A stretch of DNA of 64,000 bases from CAYLYP01 sp964387795 (lineage in GTDB: Bacteria; Bacteroidota; Bacteroidia; Bacteroidales; UBA7960). The translations under genes were made by a program, and so were the position numbers. The stretch is taken from NCBI GenBank assembly GCA_964387795.1, contig CAYLYP010000008.1, positions 4,549 to 68,548 on the forward strand, in the 5' to 3' direction. The notes beneath the pieces are model-generated. The model was not told the origin of the DNA. It was given only the letters and a program-made list of their open reading frames with translations, and did not search any database. Positions within the stretch are counted from its first letter, which is position 1. Each line of letters begins with the position of its first letter. Below, piece after piece: positions 56,344 through 64,000 of the stretch.

Positions 56344-57417
56344 TTACTTCACATGTGTACTCTCAAACTCTTTCATAACATCAACCAATGCTTTTACACT
56401 TTCTATTGGAAGTGCGTTGTATGTTGATGCCCTGAAGCCGCCTACTGAACGATGGCCTTTTAATCCAACCATGCCCCTTGACTGTGCAAATGTCAAAAAT
56501 TCAGCTTCCAGATCTTTGTATTGTTCATTCATCACAAAGCAAATGTTCATTATTGAACGGCTATCTTTTTCAGCTGTTCCAACAAACATTTTGTTCCTGT
56601 CGATTTCATCATACAGGACTTTTGCTTTGGCTTCGTTGATTTCCTGCATTTTCTTAACACCACCCAGCTTTTTCAACCAACGTAATGTTTCCATACAGGT
56701 ATAAATTGGCAGGCAGGGAGGCGTATTGAACATTGAACCTTCTTTGATATGTGTGGTATAATCCAACATGGTAGGGATAGGCCTTCCTGCTTTTCCAAGA
56801 AGTTCTTCTTTTACGATTACAAAAGTAACACCGGCAGGTCCCAGGTTTTTCTGGGCACCACCATAAATCATCCCATATTTGGATACATCAACAGGACGGC
56901 TGAAAATATCTGATGACATATCAGCAATCAATGTTACTGGACTATCAATATCATATTTGATTTCTGTCCCGTAAATTGTGTTGTTGGTTGTAATATGGAA
57001 ATAATCAACATCAGTTGGGATCTGATAGCCTTTTGGGATATAATTGAAATTCTTATCAGCGGATGAAGCCACTGTTACTACTTCTCCAAAGAATTTTGCT
57101 TCTTTGGCTGCTTTCTTGGCCCATACACCAGTTTCAAGATAAGCTGCTTTCTTGGCAAGCATATTAAAAGGCACCATACAGAATTGAAGGCTTGCTCCAC
57201 CTCCAAGAAACAACACCTGATATCCTTCAGGGATATTTAACAGCTCTTTGAACAATGCTACGGCTTCATCTATCACTGCCTGAAAATCTTTGCTCCTGTG
57301 TGAGATTTCCATTACTGACAAACCGATACCATTAAGATCAAGAACTGCTTTCGCTGTATTCTCAATCACCTCACGAGGCAGAACCGATGGCCCCGCATTG
57401 AAATTGTACTTTTTCAT
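56344..57417 (-). CDS. serC: Phosphoserine aminotransferase
   Basis: 357 residues, class V PLP enzyme. It converts 3-phosphohydroxypyruvate and glutamate to phosphoserine. Motifs: NFNAGPSVLP at the start, EISHRSKDF, FLGGGASLQF, the PLP lysine in GGAQKNLGPAGVT, and the C-terminal HRSVGGFRASTYNA with the substrate-binding Arg. It is first in the minus-strand cluster serC-serA-DUF1015. The next step (SerB) is not in the window. Confidence 0.97.
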   Translation of the reverse strand: MKKYNFNAGPSVLPREVIENTAKAVLDLNGIGLSVMEISHRSKDFQAVIDEAVALFKELLNIPEGYQVLFLGGGASLQFCMVPFNMLAKKAAYLETGVWAKKAAKEAKFFGEVVTVASSADKNFNYIPKGYQIPTDVDYFHITTNNTIYGTEIKYDIDSPVTLIADMSSDIFSRPVDVSKYGMIYGGAQKNLGPAGVTFVIVKEELLGKAGRPIPTMLDYTTHIKEGSMFNTPPCLPIYTCMETLRWLKKLGGVKKMQEINEAKAKVLYDEIDRNKMFVGTAEKDSRSIMNICFVMNEQYKDLEAEFLTFAQSRGMVGLKGHRSVGGFRASTYNALPIESVKALVDVMKEFESTHVK

Positions 57418-57535
57418 AATATGTTGATTTTTAATTACTTTATTTTAAAAAAGTGTTTTTGAAATTTTGTGCAAGTTGCAACTTTTTTTTAACATGGAAA
57501 CCCTTTTTCACGAAATAATTTAACCCCCTCTTTTT

Positions 57536-58453
57536 CTATTCAGGCTTGCTCCAACGTATTGGTTTTGTACGACTTTTCGTTTTAGGATTGCGCGCATCCA
57601 CATCTTTCACAAATTTCCACTTCCCGTCTTCAAATACAAATCCATCAAAAGCATTGACTTCCGGCATATAAAACATATACTGCCCTTTCAGGCTCTCGTT
57701 CATAGGCGCCAAACGATCAAAAACAATCATCTCACGGCGCTTCTTTCCCTGTTCCACATTTTGCTTCTCATATTTTAACGACATGCTTACCCTTGCCGAA
57801 TACTCAAAAATAATACGTTTGTGCTTGTTCTTCTCATACCTGAACATCGATTGCCCAAAAGTAGGCAATCCCTGCGAATTCAACCTCATCACCTCTATCA
57901 CCTTACGCCTGGCCATCTTGTTGTTCCCATCATAGCCCAATAATGTATAGGCCTCCCGGCCCCTCTGTTTGTGATAGATAATCGAATAATAAACCGCCCC
58001 ATACCAATTATCAGCTTTTAACACCTGATACTCTGGCTCCTGAATATCTTTCTTTCCATCATTAAGGATGATAAGGTCATATATTTTTTTCTTTTCGTTA
58101 AAGACCTGCAATATCCCATAGTTTTCATAAGTACCGTTGCTCAATTCGATATACCATGTAAAAATCCTGAAACGTTTGTCAGGACTATATAGTTTTGACA
58201 TATATTTCAACGAATCAAAGGGGTAGTTAAAACTCCCCTCCTGTTCAAGGGCCTCCAATAGGTATTTCTTGAAATTAATGTTCGCATCCAGCTTCTGAAA
58301 ATCATGAGGCAGGGTAATACTATTGTGCATCAGCACTTTTAGTGTGTCCTCATACCACTGTGGCGAACGCCCTTCGTTCATGCTGCGTTCCTGACAAGTA
58401 GCGCTTATCGGGAATAAAACCATCATACCAACGATAATTAATACCTTCTCCAT
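57536..58453 (-). CDS. Secreted protein of unknown function
   Basis: 305 residues with a signal peptide (about 1-20, MEKVLIIVGMMVLFPISATC; the Cys could be a lipidation site but the lipobox is poor). The mature part has no recognised domain: an N-terminal helical region, then alternating strands with many Tyr, Lys and Arg (for example YGILQVFNEKKKIYDLIILN, FVFEDGKWKFVKDVD). The C-terminus is basic. It is divergent from the acyl-CoA reductase gene. A minus-strand TATTTTTG box lies at 58511-58518. Confidence 0.75.
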   Translation of the reverse strand: MEKVLIIVGMMVLFPISATCQERSMNEGRSPQWYEDTLKVLMHNSITLPHDFQKLDANINFKKYLLEALEQEGSFNYPFDSLKYMSKLYSPDKRFRIFTWYIELSNGTYENYGILQVFNEKKKIYDLIILNDGKKDIQEPEYQVLKADNWYGAVYYSIIYHKQRGREAYTLLGYDGNNKMARRKVIEVMRLNSQGLPTFGQSMFRYEKNKHKRIIFEYSARVSMSLKYEKQNVEQGKKRREMIVFDRLAPMNESLKGQYMFYMPEVNAFDGFVFEDGKWKFVKDVDARNPKTKSRTKPIRWSKPE

Positions 58454-58510
58454 GGGCTGTCTTTATGCTTAATCATTTATTTCATTAACTTTACTTTTTC
58501 TTTTTTATTG

Positions 58511-58518
58511 CAAAAATA
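58511..58518 (-). promoter_or_regulatory. -7 box for the secreted unknown protein gene
   Basis: TATTTTTG on the minus strand, fitting TAnnTTTG, 58 bp before the start codon. No -33 element is obvious. Confidence 0.4.
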
Positions 58519-58551
58519 ATCAAGTTTCCAACATTTAGGACCTCATTTATA

Positions 58552-59622
58552 ATGCATCAGTGCCAACCTCTTCAATCAAACACTTTAATCGAGCTGGGAA
58601 AGTTTCTTCAGGCAGCCCTCTCTGATAATCAAAACCAGATCAAACCCATCCTTCGTCCTTTTTTTGATGAAACCATTAAGGCCATGGACGAAAGTATTTA
58701 CGAAAATCCCTGGTTTACCCCTCAAATGGTGCGTTATTGTTTCTCTGCATGGGCCAAAACCCTTCAAAAAGAACATGTGGAACAATGGTTTGAACTTGAA
58801 AACCTGCCTGCCCCTATCGCCCAACCCGACAAAACCGTGGCTGTGATCATGGCTGGCAACCTGCCACTGGTCGGCTTCCATGACATGATTTGTGTCCTTG
58901 CATCAGGAAAAAAACTGCTCGCCAAACTCTCTTCTTCCGATAAAAAGCTACCGACCCTGTTCTGCAACATCCTCACATGCATCCAACCCGGCCTTAAACC
59001 CCTCATCCATCTTACCGAAGATAAAATATCCGGCTTCGATGCCGTTATTGCTACAGGAAGCGATAACACCTCCCGCTATTTCGATTACTATTTTGGCAAA
59101 TACCCAAACATCATCCGAAAAAACCGGAATTCCATTGCTGTGCTCACTGGCAACGAAAGCCCTGAACAACTCAATGCCCTTGCCGACGACATCTTTATCT
59201 ACTACGGATTGGGCTGCAGGAATGTCTCAATGCTTTTTGTCCCTGAAGGATTTCATTTCCCTTCACTTTTCCCTTCTTTCGATCACTATGCACACCTGGC
59301 CGACCTCCACAAGTATGCCAACAACTACGATTTCTACAAGTCTATTTTCCTGATTAACAAAATCCCCCACCTTGATAACGGCTTCATGCTCATGACGCCT
59401 AATGATGCCATAGCCTCAGCAGTATCCGTGATCCATTATCAATACTATAAAAACATCAGCGAGGTGAACAGCTTCATTGAATCCCATCAGGACAAAATAC
59501 AATGTGTCGTCTCTTCTGCCAATCTGGCCTGCAACACCATAGCCTTTGGCCAAACACAGCTACCCTCCCTTTCCGATTATGCCGATGGGGTAAACACCCT
59601 TGATTTCTTAAAAAGCATCTGA
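58552..59622 (+). CDS. LuxC-type acyl-CoA reductase
   Basis: 356 residues of the aldehyde-dehydrogenase superfamily, LuxC branch. It would reduce acyl-CoA or acyl-enzyme to aldehyde with NADPH. Marks: MAGNLPLVGFHDMICVLASG (nucleotide/substrate region), KLSSSDKKLPTL, FDAVIATGSDN, IRKNRNSIAVLTGNE and the nucleophilic Cys in YYGLGCRNVS. Genes for LuxD or LuxE are not adjacent, so its acyl source is not evident. It lies next to the serine cluster, across a divergent promoter region of 98 bp. Confidence 0.9.
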   Translation: MHQCQPLQSNTLIELGKFLQAALSDNQNQIKPILRPFFDETIKAMDESIYENPWFTPQMVRYCFSAWAKTLQKEHVEQWFELENLPAPIAQPDKTVAVIMAGNLPLVGFHDMICVLASGKKLLAKLSSSDKKLPTLFCNILTCIQPGLKPLIHLTEDKISGFDAVIATGSDNTSRYFDYYFGKYPNIIRKNRNSIAVLTGNESPEQLNALADDIFIYYGLGCRNVSMLFVPEGFHFPSLFPSFDHYAHLADLHKYANNYDFYKSIFLINKIPHLDNGFMLMTPNDAIASAVSVIHYQYYKNISEVNSFIESHQDKIQCVVSSANLACNTIAFGQTQLPSLSDYADGVNTLDFLKSI

Positions 59623-59808
59623 ACCACAATCACCTCCCCCCGGCTATAAAAATCCCCTTAAACAAAAATCTAAATTGTTTTAGTCCGTTATTTTTCACCG
59701 ATAGAAATATCGCTTCAGGATAAAACATGCCCGCACACTCCCTTTTTTTTACCATAACAGATGGACTTTGATATGACCCGGGCAGGGTTTCATCATATCA
59801 TCTCAATG

Positions 59809-59902
59809 GTTGAGCCGGGGTTGAGGCGGGGTTGAGGCGGTGTTGAGCCGGGTTTGAACCGGTTTAAACCCGGCTTAACACCGCTTTAAAACCGCTTTAA
59901 GT
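59809..59902 (+). repeat. Array of ~11-bp units forming a 40-bp-arm fold-back
   Basis: Units read GTTGAGCCGGG, GTTGAGGCGGG, GTTGAGGCGGT, GTTGAGCCGGG, TTTGAACCGG, TTTAAACCCGG, CTTAACACCGC and TTTAAAACCGC. The first half (59821-59860) and second half (59861-59900) are inverse copies: of 40 positions 32 pair perfectly, six differ by C to T (G-U wobble in a plus-strand RNA) and two are mismatches. The centre is the palindrome AACCGGTT. Confidence 0.85.
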
Positions 59903-59924
59903 CTTAACATGGTATTAAGAATTT

Positions 59925-60030
59925 ACGATTGACGAATGACGAAAGACAAAATACAATTGAAGGATATAATGTCTAATGAGTTTGTATATAGTGATTTACG
60001 ATTTTAGATTTTAGATTTACGATTTAGTGT
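59925..60030. repeat. Degenerate ACGATTTAC/ACGAATG repeats
   Basis: Contains ACGATTGACGAATGACGAAAGAC and, further on, GATTTACGATTTTAG and GATTTTAGATTTACGATT. Units are like those at 37138-37250 and 37602-37675. Low-complexity, irregular spacing. Confidence 0.5.
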
Positions 60031-60569
60031 CTTTGTCAAAATCATTAAAAAAAGCCACCTGAGATGGTTTTTAAGAAAGAAAGTGTATTGATAAATATAG
60101 GATTTACAATCAGGGAATATAACAACTTATGAGGTCCTCCTCACTAATCTATAGGGGCTAACCAAATAATGTATAAACTGGCTAGAACGGCATATTAGAT
60201 TAATTTTGTTCAATAAGCTTTGGCTTAGCCAACCTAAGTTAACTAATGCTAAATACTAAAAATCACTCTATCAATGCTTTTTATCACGAGAATGCACTTT
60301 TCAAGTATTGTGAGATTGTATTCTATCTCAAAAAATTAAAAGATTTAGAGATTATAATTTTAATAAAAATTAAAAAAAAATTATCTTTATAACAAACTTG
60401 CGATAGTATGAATTAGTTGGACAATGGGCTCTTTCAATATATTGAATGGCAATACATTGTGGACAAATTAGTTGATGGAGAACTTCTTAATGCAGGATAA
60501 ATTCTCTGGCATATGGTTCTCCCACATTACACACCCACAGCTTTTATAAAAAAATATACAAATAGAACA

Positions 60570-61700
60570 ATGAAAAAATATTCCACCCTCATCTATTGTG
60601 TTGTGATTAATAGTTTTATTCTTGCTTTTGTATTGTGGGTGTATCCAAATAAACTGTTCACAACTGTGCCTGAAGAAAATTGGTGGACAGCATTATCAAT
60701 AATTACAACAATTAGTTTTGGAGTTATTGCTGTAGGAATAACGATAATATTTCGAGAAAGGAGCCAAAAAGAACAAATCGACAACCTTGTGGAAAGAATA
60801 GCTAAAAATGAAAACGAAAATCTACGCATAAATGAAATAATATCAGGGATTATTGAAGTGCAAAATGCTACTGAGAATCAAAGTGAAAAAGTATGGAATG
60901 ACTTATTAGGGAAAATTAACAAACTTGATAATAAAAGCATTATTTCACCTTTTACCTTAAGGACTTGGTCAACAATTGCATGGAAACAGGGACATCTAAA
61001 ATACACGATTTTACTGAGAGAAAAAGCACTCAGCTTAGATGAAAATGATTTCAGGAGCAGAATAATGTTATGCAGTGCTCTTACGTATGAAAAAACAGTT
61101 GACAAAAAAAGAATTGAATACCTACTTGATAAAACAAATCAAATGGACTCCATCAATTCTAATGACAATTTTGAGCATTACAATAATATCCGGGGCTTAT
61201 TTCATCTTAGAGTTGGAGAATACAAAGAAGCACAGTCTTGTTTCTTAAATAATTGTGAAATAACTCAACAAACTTGGCCATTTAAAGGAGTAATAGTCAG
61301 TATGCTTTTTGACAAATCTATAAGTAATGAAGAAATAAAAAATAAAATTGAATCATTTGATAAAACATCCAAATGGTACGATGATTCAATTATTGATACA
61401 AGACCTTTAAGACTTATGATATCAGCAATTATTGATAAAACAAAATCTACTGAATTCTATTCAATTTTTACGCCAAAGAATATTGCCGAAATAATAAAGA
61501 AATATGATTCCGACTTTGTAAAATCAAAATTTTTTAATGGTTATGAAATTATACAGTCTAAATATAATGATTATGAGATCGATTTATTATACTTAACATA
61601 TTACTATTTCTTTGGTGCCTTCGATGAGAAAGCCGATAAGGAAATAAACAAAACACATGTAATCGAGAAAATTAATAAAATGATTAAAAACGCATTATAG
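60570..61700 (+). CDS. Membrane protein of unknown function with helical-repeat domain
   Basis: 376 residues from the ATG at 60570; the upstream extension to 60513 is discarded because a membrane helix begins just after this Met. Two membrane helices (about 6-26 and 42-62), a coiled coil (about 65-105, REIxEx rich), then a helical region with TPR-like pairs (about 130-330: ILLREKALSLDENDFRSRIM, IRGLFHLRVGEYKEAQSCFL). No catalytic motif. It has low G+C with many Lys/Ile/Asn codons, unlike the ser region beside it, and is flanked by repeat-rich DNA, suggesting an acquired gene. Function is unknown. Confidence 0.7.
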   Translation: MKKYSTLIYCVVINSFILAFVLWVYPNKLFTTVPEENWWTALSIITTISFGVIAVGITIIFRERSQKEQIDNLVERIAKNENENLRINEIISGIIEVQNATENQSEKVWNDLLGKINKLDNKSIISPFTLRTWSTIAWKQGHLKYTILLREKALSLDENDFRSRIMLCSALTYEKTVDKKRIEYLLDKTNQMDSINSNDNFEHYNNIRGLFHLRVGEYKEAQSCFLNNCEITQQTWPFKGVIVSMLFDKSISNEEIKNKIESFDKTSKWYDDSIIDTRPLRLMISAIIDKTKSTEFYSIFTPKNIAEIIKKYDSDFVKSKFFNGYEIIQSKYNDYEIDLLYLTYYYFFGAFDEKADKEINKTHVIEKINKMIKNAL

Positions 61701-61832
61701 TCGAGTAAATACCTCACCGACTGTGAACGATGAGGAAGCCTTTCACTACCATACTTACAGATACAGAATTGGACATTTCAATAGATACCGGTAAAGGATA
61801 GTCGCTTTAATCAAATGGATTTATAGATTTCA
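61701..61832 (+). repeat. ~132-bp direct repeat, left copy
   Basis: Begins TCGAG directly after the stop of the unknown membrane gene and ends AGATTTCA. It is aligned end to end with 63786-63918. The right part is best conserved, with 61793-61818 identical to 63879-63904 (26 nt). Confidence 0.75.
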
Positions 61833-62056
61833 CAGAGAGAAACGCACCCTCTTTTTCTTAAAAGGTCAATAGGGTTGGTTTGTTATAGTGTAGGGCTTTG
61901 TGCGATAGACTATCTTCATTTTCCAACTCCTCTGTATTGATATTTAACCCTGTCCCTCACTTCTCAAATTCTTTATTCTTTAGCTTCAGGGGGGCTTCGT
62001 TCTTTGGGGAATTTTTATATACCTTTACCTAATATTGATAAGAACAAAACATACTT
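61833..62056. other. Intergenic leader of the AraC-type gene
   Basis: 224 bp after the left direct repeat with no gene. It must carry the promoter of the regulator gene, but I see no convincing TAnnTTTG box. Confidence 0.4.
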
Positions 62057-62875
62057 ATGCAAAACATAATTAAAAAATACCAGGTTCTACATCCAATACT
62101 TAGGCAATATATTAATTTCTTTTGGGAACTTCATATTGAGCATGCCCAACTTAATCATACATTAATTCCGCAGAGGAATATTAATGTAAGAATTAATTTA
62201 AATACAACTCCTCATTATGTCTGCCGAGGTAAAAATGAAAGTTTATTAGATGATGTTTACTTTTTGGGATTACAAAATAAATACACTAACTCATATTTAA
62301 AATTAAATGGCAAAGTGGACGTTATGGGTATTTGTTTTAAACCTTACGGTTTTTTCCCTTTCTTAAAAATCCCTGTTTCAGAGTTTAAAAACCAAATACT
62401 AGGAGCCGATGAAGTTGGTTTTAAAATAGCAAAAAAAATAAGTGAACGTTTAAAAGAAAACCCAGATATCACCAACAAATCAGCAATCGTTGAACACGAA
62501 CTACTTACATCACTTGACAGCTCAAATATTCAATTCGATAAATTTCAGATAATATTTAATTTAATAAAAAATGGATCCCCATTTCAACTTACAGATTTTT
62601 GTCATCGAAACAACATCAATATTCGTCAGTTAGAACGATTTTATGCGAAATATATAGGTTTATCACCAAATACATACACTACCCTAAACAGGTTTCATGT
62701 CAGTTTAAATCAATTGCTTAGTTCCAAATCATTAAAGCTGTCAGATATAGCATTTGATAATAACTACTTTGACCAGATGCACTTTATTAAAGATTTTAAA
62801 CGTTATGCAGGTTGTACCCCAAAAAAATTTATTAATCAGGGAGATTCCATTTTACAAATAGGAAAACTAACTTAA
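62057..62875 (+). CDS. AraC-family transcriptional regulator
   Basis: 272 residues. An N-terminal sensor domain of the DUF6597 type (about 1-105, starting YQVLHPILRQYINFFWELH) and a C-terminal AraC/XylS double helix-turn-helix (about 160-260: FCHRNNINIRQLERFYAKYI as first helix set, KLSDIAFDNNYFDQMHFIKDFKRYAGCTPKKF as second). It probably controls the flavodoxin/ferredoxin gene 82 bp downstream and possibly itself. Both genes lie between two direct repeats. Confidence 0.9.
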   Translation: MQNIIKKYQVLHPILRQYINFFWELHIEHAQLNHTLIPQRNINVRINLNTTPHYVCRGKNESLLDDVYFLGLQNKYTNSYLKLNGKVDVMGICFKPYGFFPFLKIPVSEFKNQILGADEVGFKIAKKISERLKENPDITNKSAIVEHELLTSLDSSNIQFDKFQIIFNLIKNGSPFQLTDFCHRNNINIRQLERFYAKYIGLSPNTYTTLNRFHVSLNQLLSSKSLKLSDIAFDNNYFDQMHFIKDFKRYAGCTPKKFINQGDSILQIGKLT

Positions 62876-62957
62876 TTGTCGTGTTTATACTATTTTACCC
62901 TTAAGTGCTTTTATAATTTTGTTCTCAATCAATTTGAAAATTTTAAAAGAAAAAATC

Positions 62958-63758
62958 ATGGAATTACAATCACTTAAGTTAGTCTGTTTTTCTCCTACTG
63001 GCACAACAAAAAAAGTAGCGCAAAGTATTGTAAAAGGACTTAATATTGAAAAGGTCCATCAATATGACATTACAAAACCTGAAGGAAGAGGGAACATAAT
63101 AGAAGCTGGAGAAGAAGAGTTGCTTGTTGTAGCAGTACCAGTTTATATGGGTAGAGTGCCATCCCTGATTATTGAATGTTTGAGTAATATTAAAGGCAAA
63201 AAAACTCCTACGGTTTGCGTTGTAGTATATGGCAATCGGACATCTGGCAATGCCTTATTAGAACTCAATGATATTTTGACAAAAACAGGATGCATTACGA
63301 TTGCAGGTGGTGCATTTATCGGAGAGCATTCTTTCTCCACTGCTGAGCTTCCTATAGCCAAATCAAGACCAAATGTTGATGATTTACGATATGCAACAAA
63401 TTTTGGTAACAAAATCAAGGAAAAGCTTCTATCTGTTTCAACCATCGATGAAATTTCTAATGTAAAAATTCCGGGAAAATATCCGTATGGCGGTGTTACA
63501 GAGCTTTGGAGCGTTGATTTTATTGCGGTAAGCAATAAATGCTCAAATAAAGGAATTTGTTCGGAAGTATGCCCAACTGGTGCAATTAACAAAGAGGATA
63601 CCAGTATTATTGACATAGAAAAATGCATCAGTTGCTGTGCTTGTATAAAAAGTTGCCCTGAGAATGCTCGAACAATAAAAGAAAGCAAGGTTAAAGAGGC
63701 TGCAATTCGCCTAAATAGTTTGTTTCAAGAACCAAAAGCCCCGGAGGTTTATTATTAA
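62958..63758 (+). CDS. EFR1-type flavodoxin/ferredoxin fusion protein
   Basis: 266 residues from the ATG at 62958; a TTG at 62919 would add 13 A+T-coded residues and is rejected. N-terminal flavodoxin-like domain (about 1-160: FSPTGTTKKVA is the FMN phosphate loop, VPVYMGRVP follows), C-terminal ferredoxin domain (about 190-250). The second cluster motif is complete (CISCCACIKSCP). The first reads CSNKGICSEVCP: the second Cys of CxxCxxCxxxCP is Lys, so only three ligands remain. The protein is a cytoplasmic electron carrier or reductase of unknown partner. It probably depends on the adjacent AraC regulator. Confidence 0.88.
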   Translation: MELQSLKLVCFSPTGTTKKVAQSIVKGLNIEKVHQYDITKPEGRGNIIEAGEEELLVVAVPVYMGRVPSLIIECLSNIKGKKTPTVCVVVYGNRTSGNALLELNDILTKTGCITIAGGAFIGEHSFSTAELPIAKSRPNVDDLRYATNFGNKIKEKLLSVSTIDEISNVKIPGKYPYGGVTELWSVDFIAVSNKCSNKGICSEVCPTGAINKEDTSIIDIEKCISCCACIKSCPENARTIKESKVKEAAIRLNSLFQEPKAPEVYY

Positions 63759-63785
63759 ACTAAAATAATAAATTGCTTACTTTAA

Positions 63786-63918
63786 TCGAGCAACCTCCTC
63801 TTATTCTTTCTCGGTGAGGAATCCTCTCAAACATCCATTCGTCCGTATCTCGAATTGGGTGTTTCAATAGGTATTGGGAAAGGATAGTCGCTTTAATCAA
63901 ATGGGTTTGTAGATTTCA
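63786..63918 (+). repeat. ~133-bp direct repeat, right copy
   Basis: Same start (TCGAG), end (AGATTTCA) and length as 61701-61832, lying 27 bp after the flavodoxin/ferredoxin gene. The two copies are 2085 bp apart and enclose the regulator and redox genes. Confidence 0.75.
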
Positions 63919-63951
63919 GTGGGCATTATTATCAAAAGTTCATAGGTGAAT

Positions 63952-64000
63952 ATTCCGGTTAAACTGAGCCACCGATTCCGGACTAAACTGAGCCACTTTT
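63952..64000 (+). mobile_element. End of an IS21-family insertion sequence (cut by window edge)
   Basis: Two ~22-bp repeats, ATTCCGG(TT)AAACTGAGCCAC at 63952-63973 and ATTCCGG(AC)TAAACTGAGCCAC at 63975-63996, in a 23-bp period. Multiple TAAACTGAGCCAC-type repeats at the tip are typical of IS21-family elements (istA/istB). The transposase genes would lie beyond base 64000. Confidence 0.7.

Larger units (their letters stand above)
59623..60569. other. Long non-coding region with structured repeat
   Basis: About 950 bp without a gene I can support. It holds the 11-bp-unit array that folds back on itself (59809-59902), a degenerate ACGATTTAC repeat zone (59925-60030), and A+T-rich sequence leading to the unknown membrane-protein gene. 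Composition shifts sharply from GC-rich (array) to AT-rich. Confidence 0.6.

Noticed and set aside
60570..63758. Right-end genes considered as a known anti-phage defence system
   Set aside because: No nuclease, helicase, TIR, CBASS/Pycsar effector or other recognised defence domain is present; an AraC regulator and a redox protein do not support it.

Overview
The window is chromosomal DNA of a Bacteroidota bacterium, most like Bacteroidales/Marinilabiliales. The evidence is low G+C, near absence of Shine-Dalgarno sites, -7 boxes of the Bacteroidota form TAnnTTTG before several genes, and lineage-typical proteins: a DUF6452/DUF6048 pair, a short SerA with Lys in the catalytic-His position, an HTCS-like Reg_prop/Y_Y_Y sensor, a GlmU-like nucleotidyltransferase and a zinc-free L31. 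I found no tRNA, rRNA or CRISPR array.

Layout. 1-7.6 kb is a signalling block: a PAS histidine kinase cut by the window edge, then two paralogous modules, each a stand-alone CheY-like receiver followed by a REC-PAS protein. One REC-PAS protein ends in a class III adenylate cyclase, the other in a PAS/histidine kinase/REC. 7.6-17.1 kb is housekeeping: pgk, an aminotransferase/omega-amidase pair, parE, a small TPR lipoprotein and uvrA. 17.2-18.4 kb carries the DUF6452/DUF6048 envelope pair. 18.4-26.9 kb is a minus-strand operon of three paralogous TPR sensor kinases plus a REC-PAS-PAS protein with no recognisable output domain. 27.5-34.2 kb has an S41 peptidase, a 1094-residue Reg_prop/Y_Y_Y sensor fused to an adenylate cyclase, an HD phosphohydrolase and a tandem UspA protein. 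34.2-36.9 kb is ligA converging on lolD.

36.9-44.6 kb is more accessory: repeat-rich DNA, a HigBA-type toxin-antitoxin operon with a near-leaderless promoter, membrane proteins, an Omp85-like barrel, an EEP-fold protein lacking catalytic residues and a TPR protein. 44.7-59.6 kb is mostly housekeeping: rpsA, an effector-less Cache-HAMP-GAF-PAS protein, lon, a GlmU-like protein, rpmE2, the serC-serA-DUF1015 cluster and a LuxC-type acyl-CoA reductase. 59.6-64 kb is accessory: an 11-bp-unit repeat that folds on itself, an unknown membrane protein, and an AraC regulator plus flavodoxin/ferredoxin pair lying between two ~132-bp direct repeats. The window ends inside what looks like the terminal repeats of an IS21-family element.

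The main theme is signal transduction. Two loci are predicted to make cAMP, one through a receiver domain and one through a periplasmic propeller sensor, and several input-only proteins (REC-PAS-PAS, Cache-HAMP-GAF-PAS) lack a recognisable output. Best candidates for something undescribed are the paired receiver/REC-PAS modules with swapped effectors, the propeller-cyclase with its HD neighbour, the triple TPR-kinase operon, the folded 11-bp array and the direct-repeat-bounded redox cassette.
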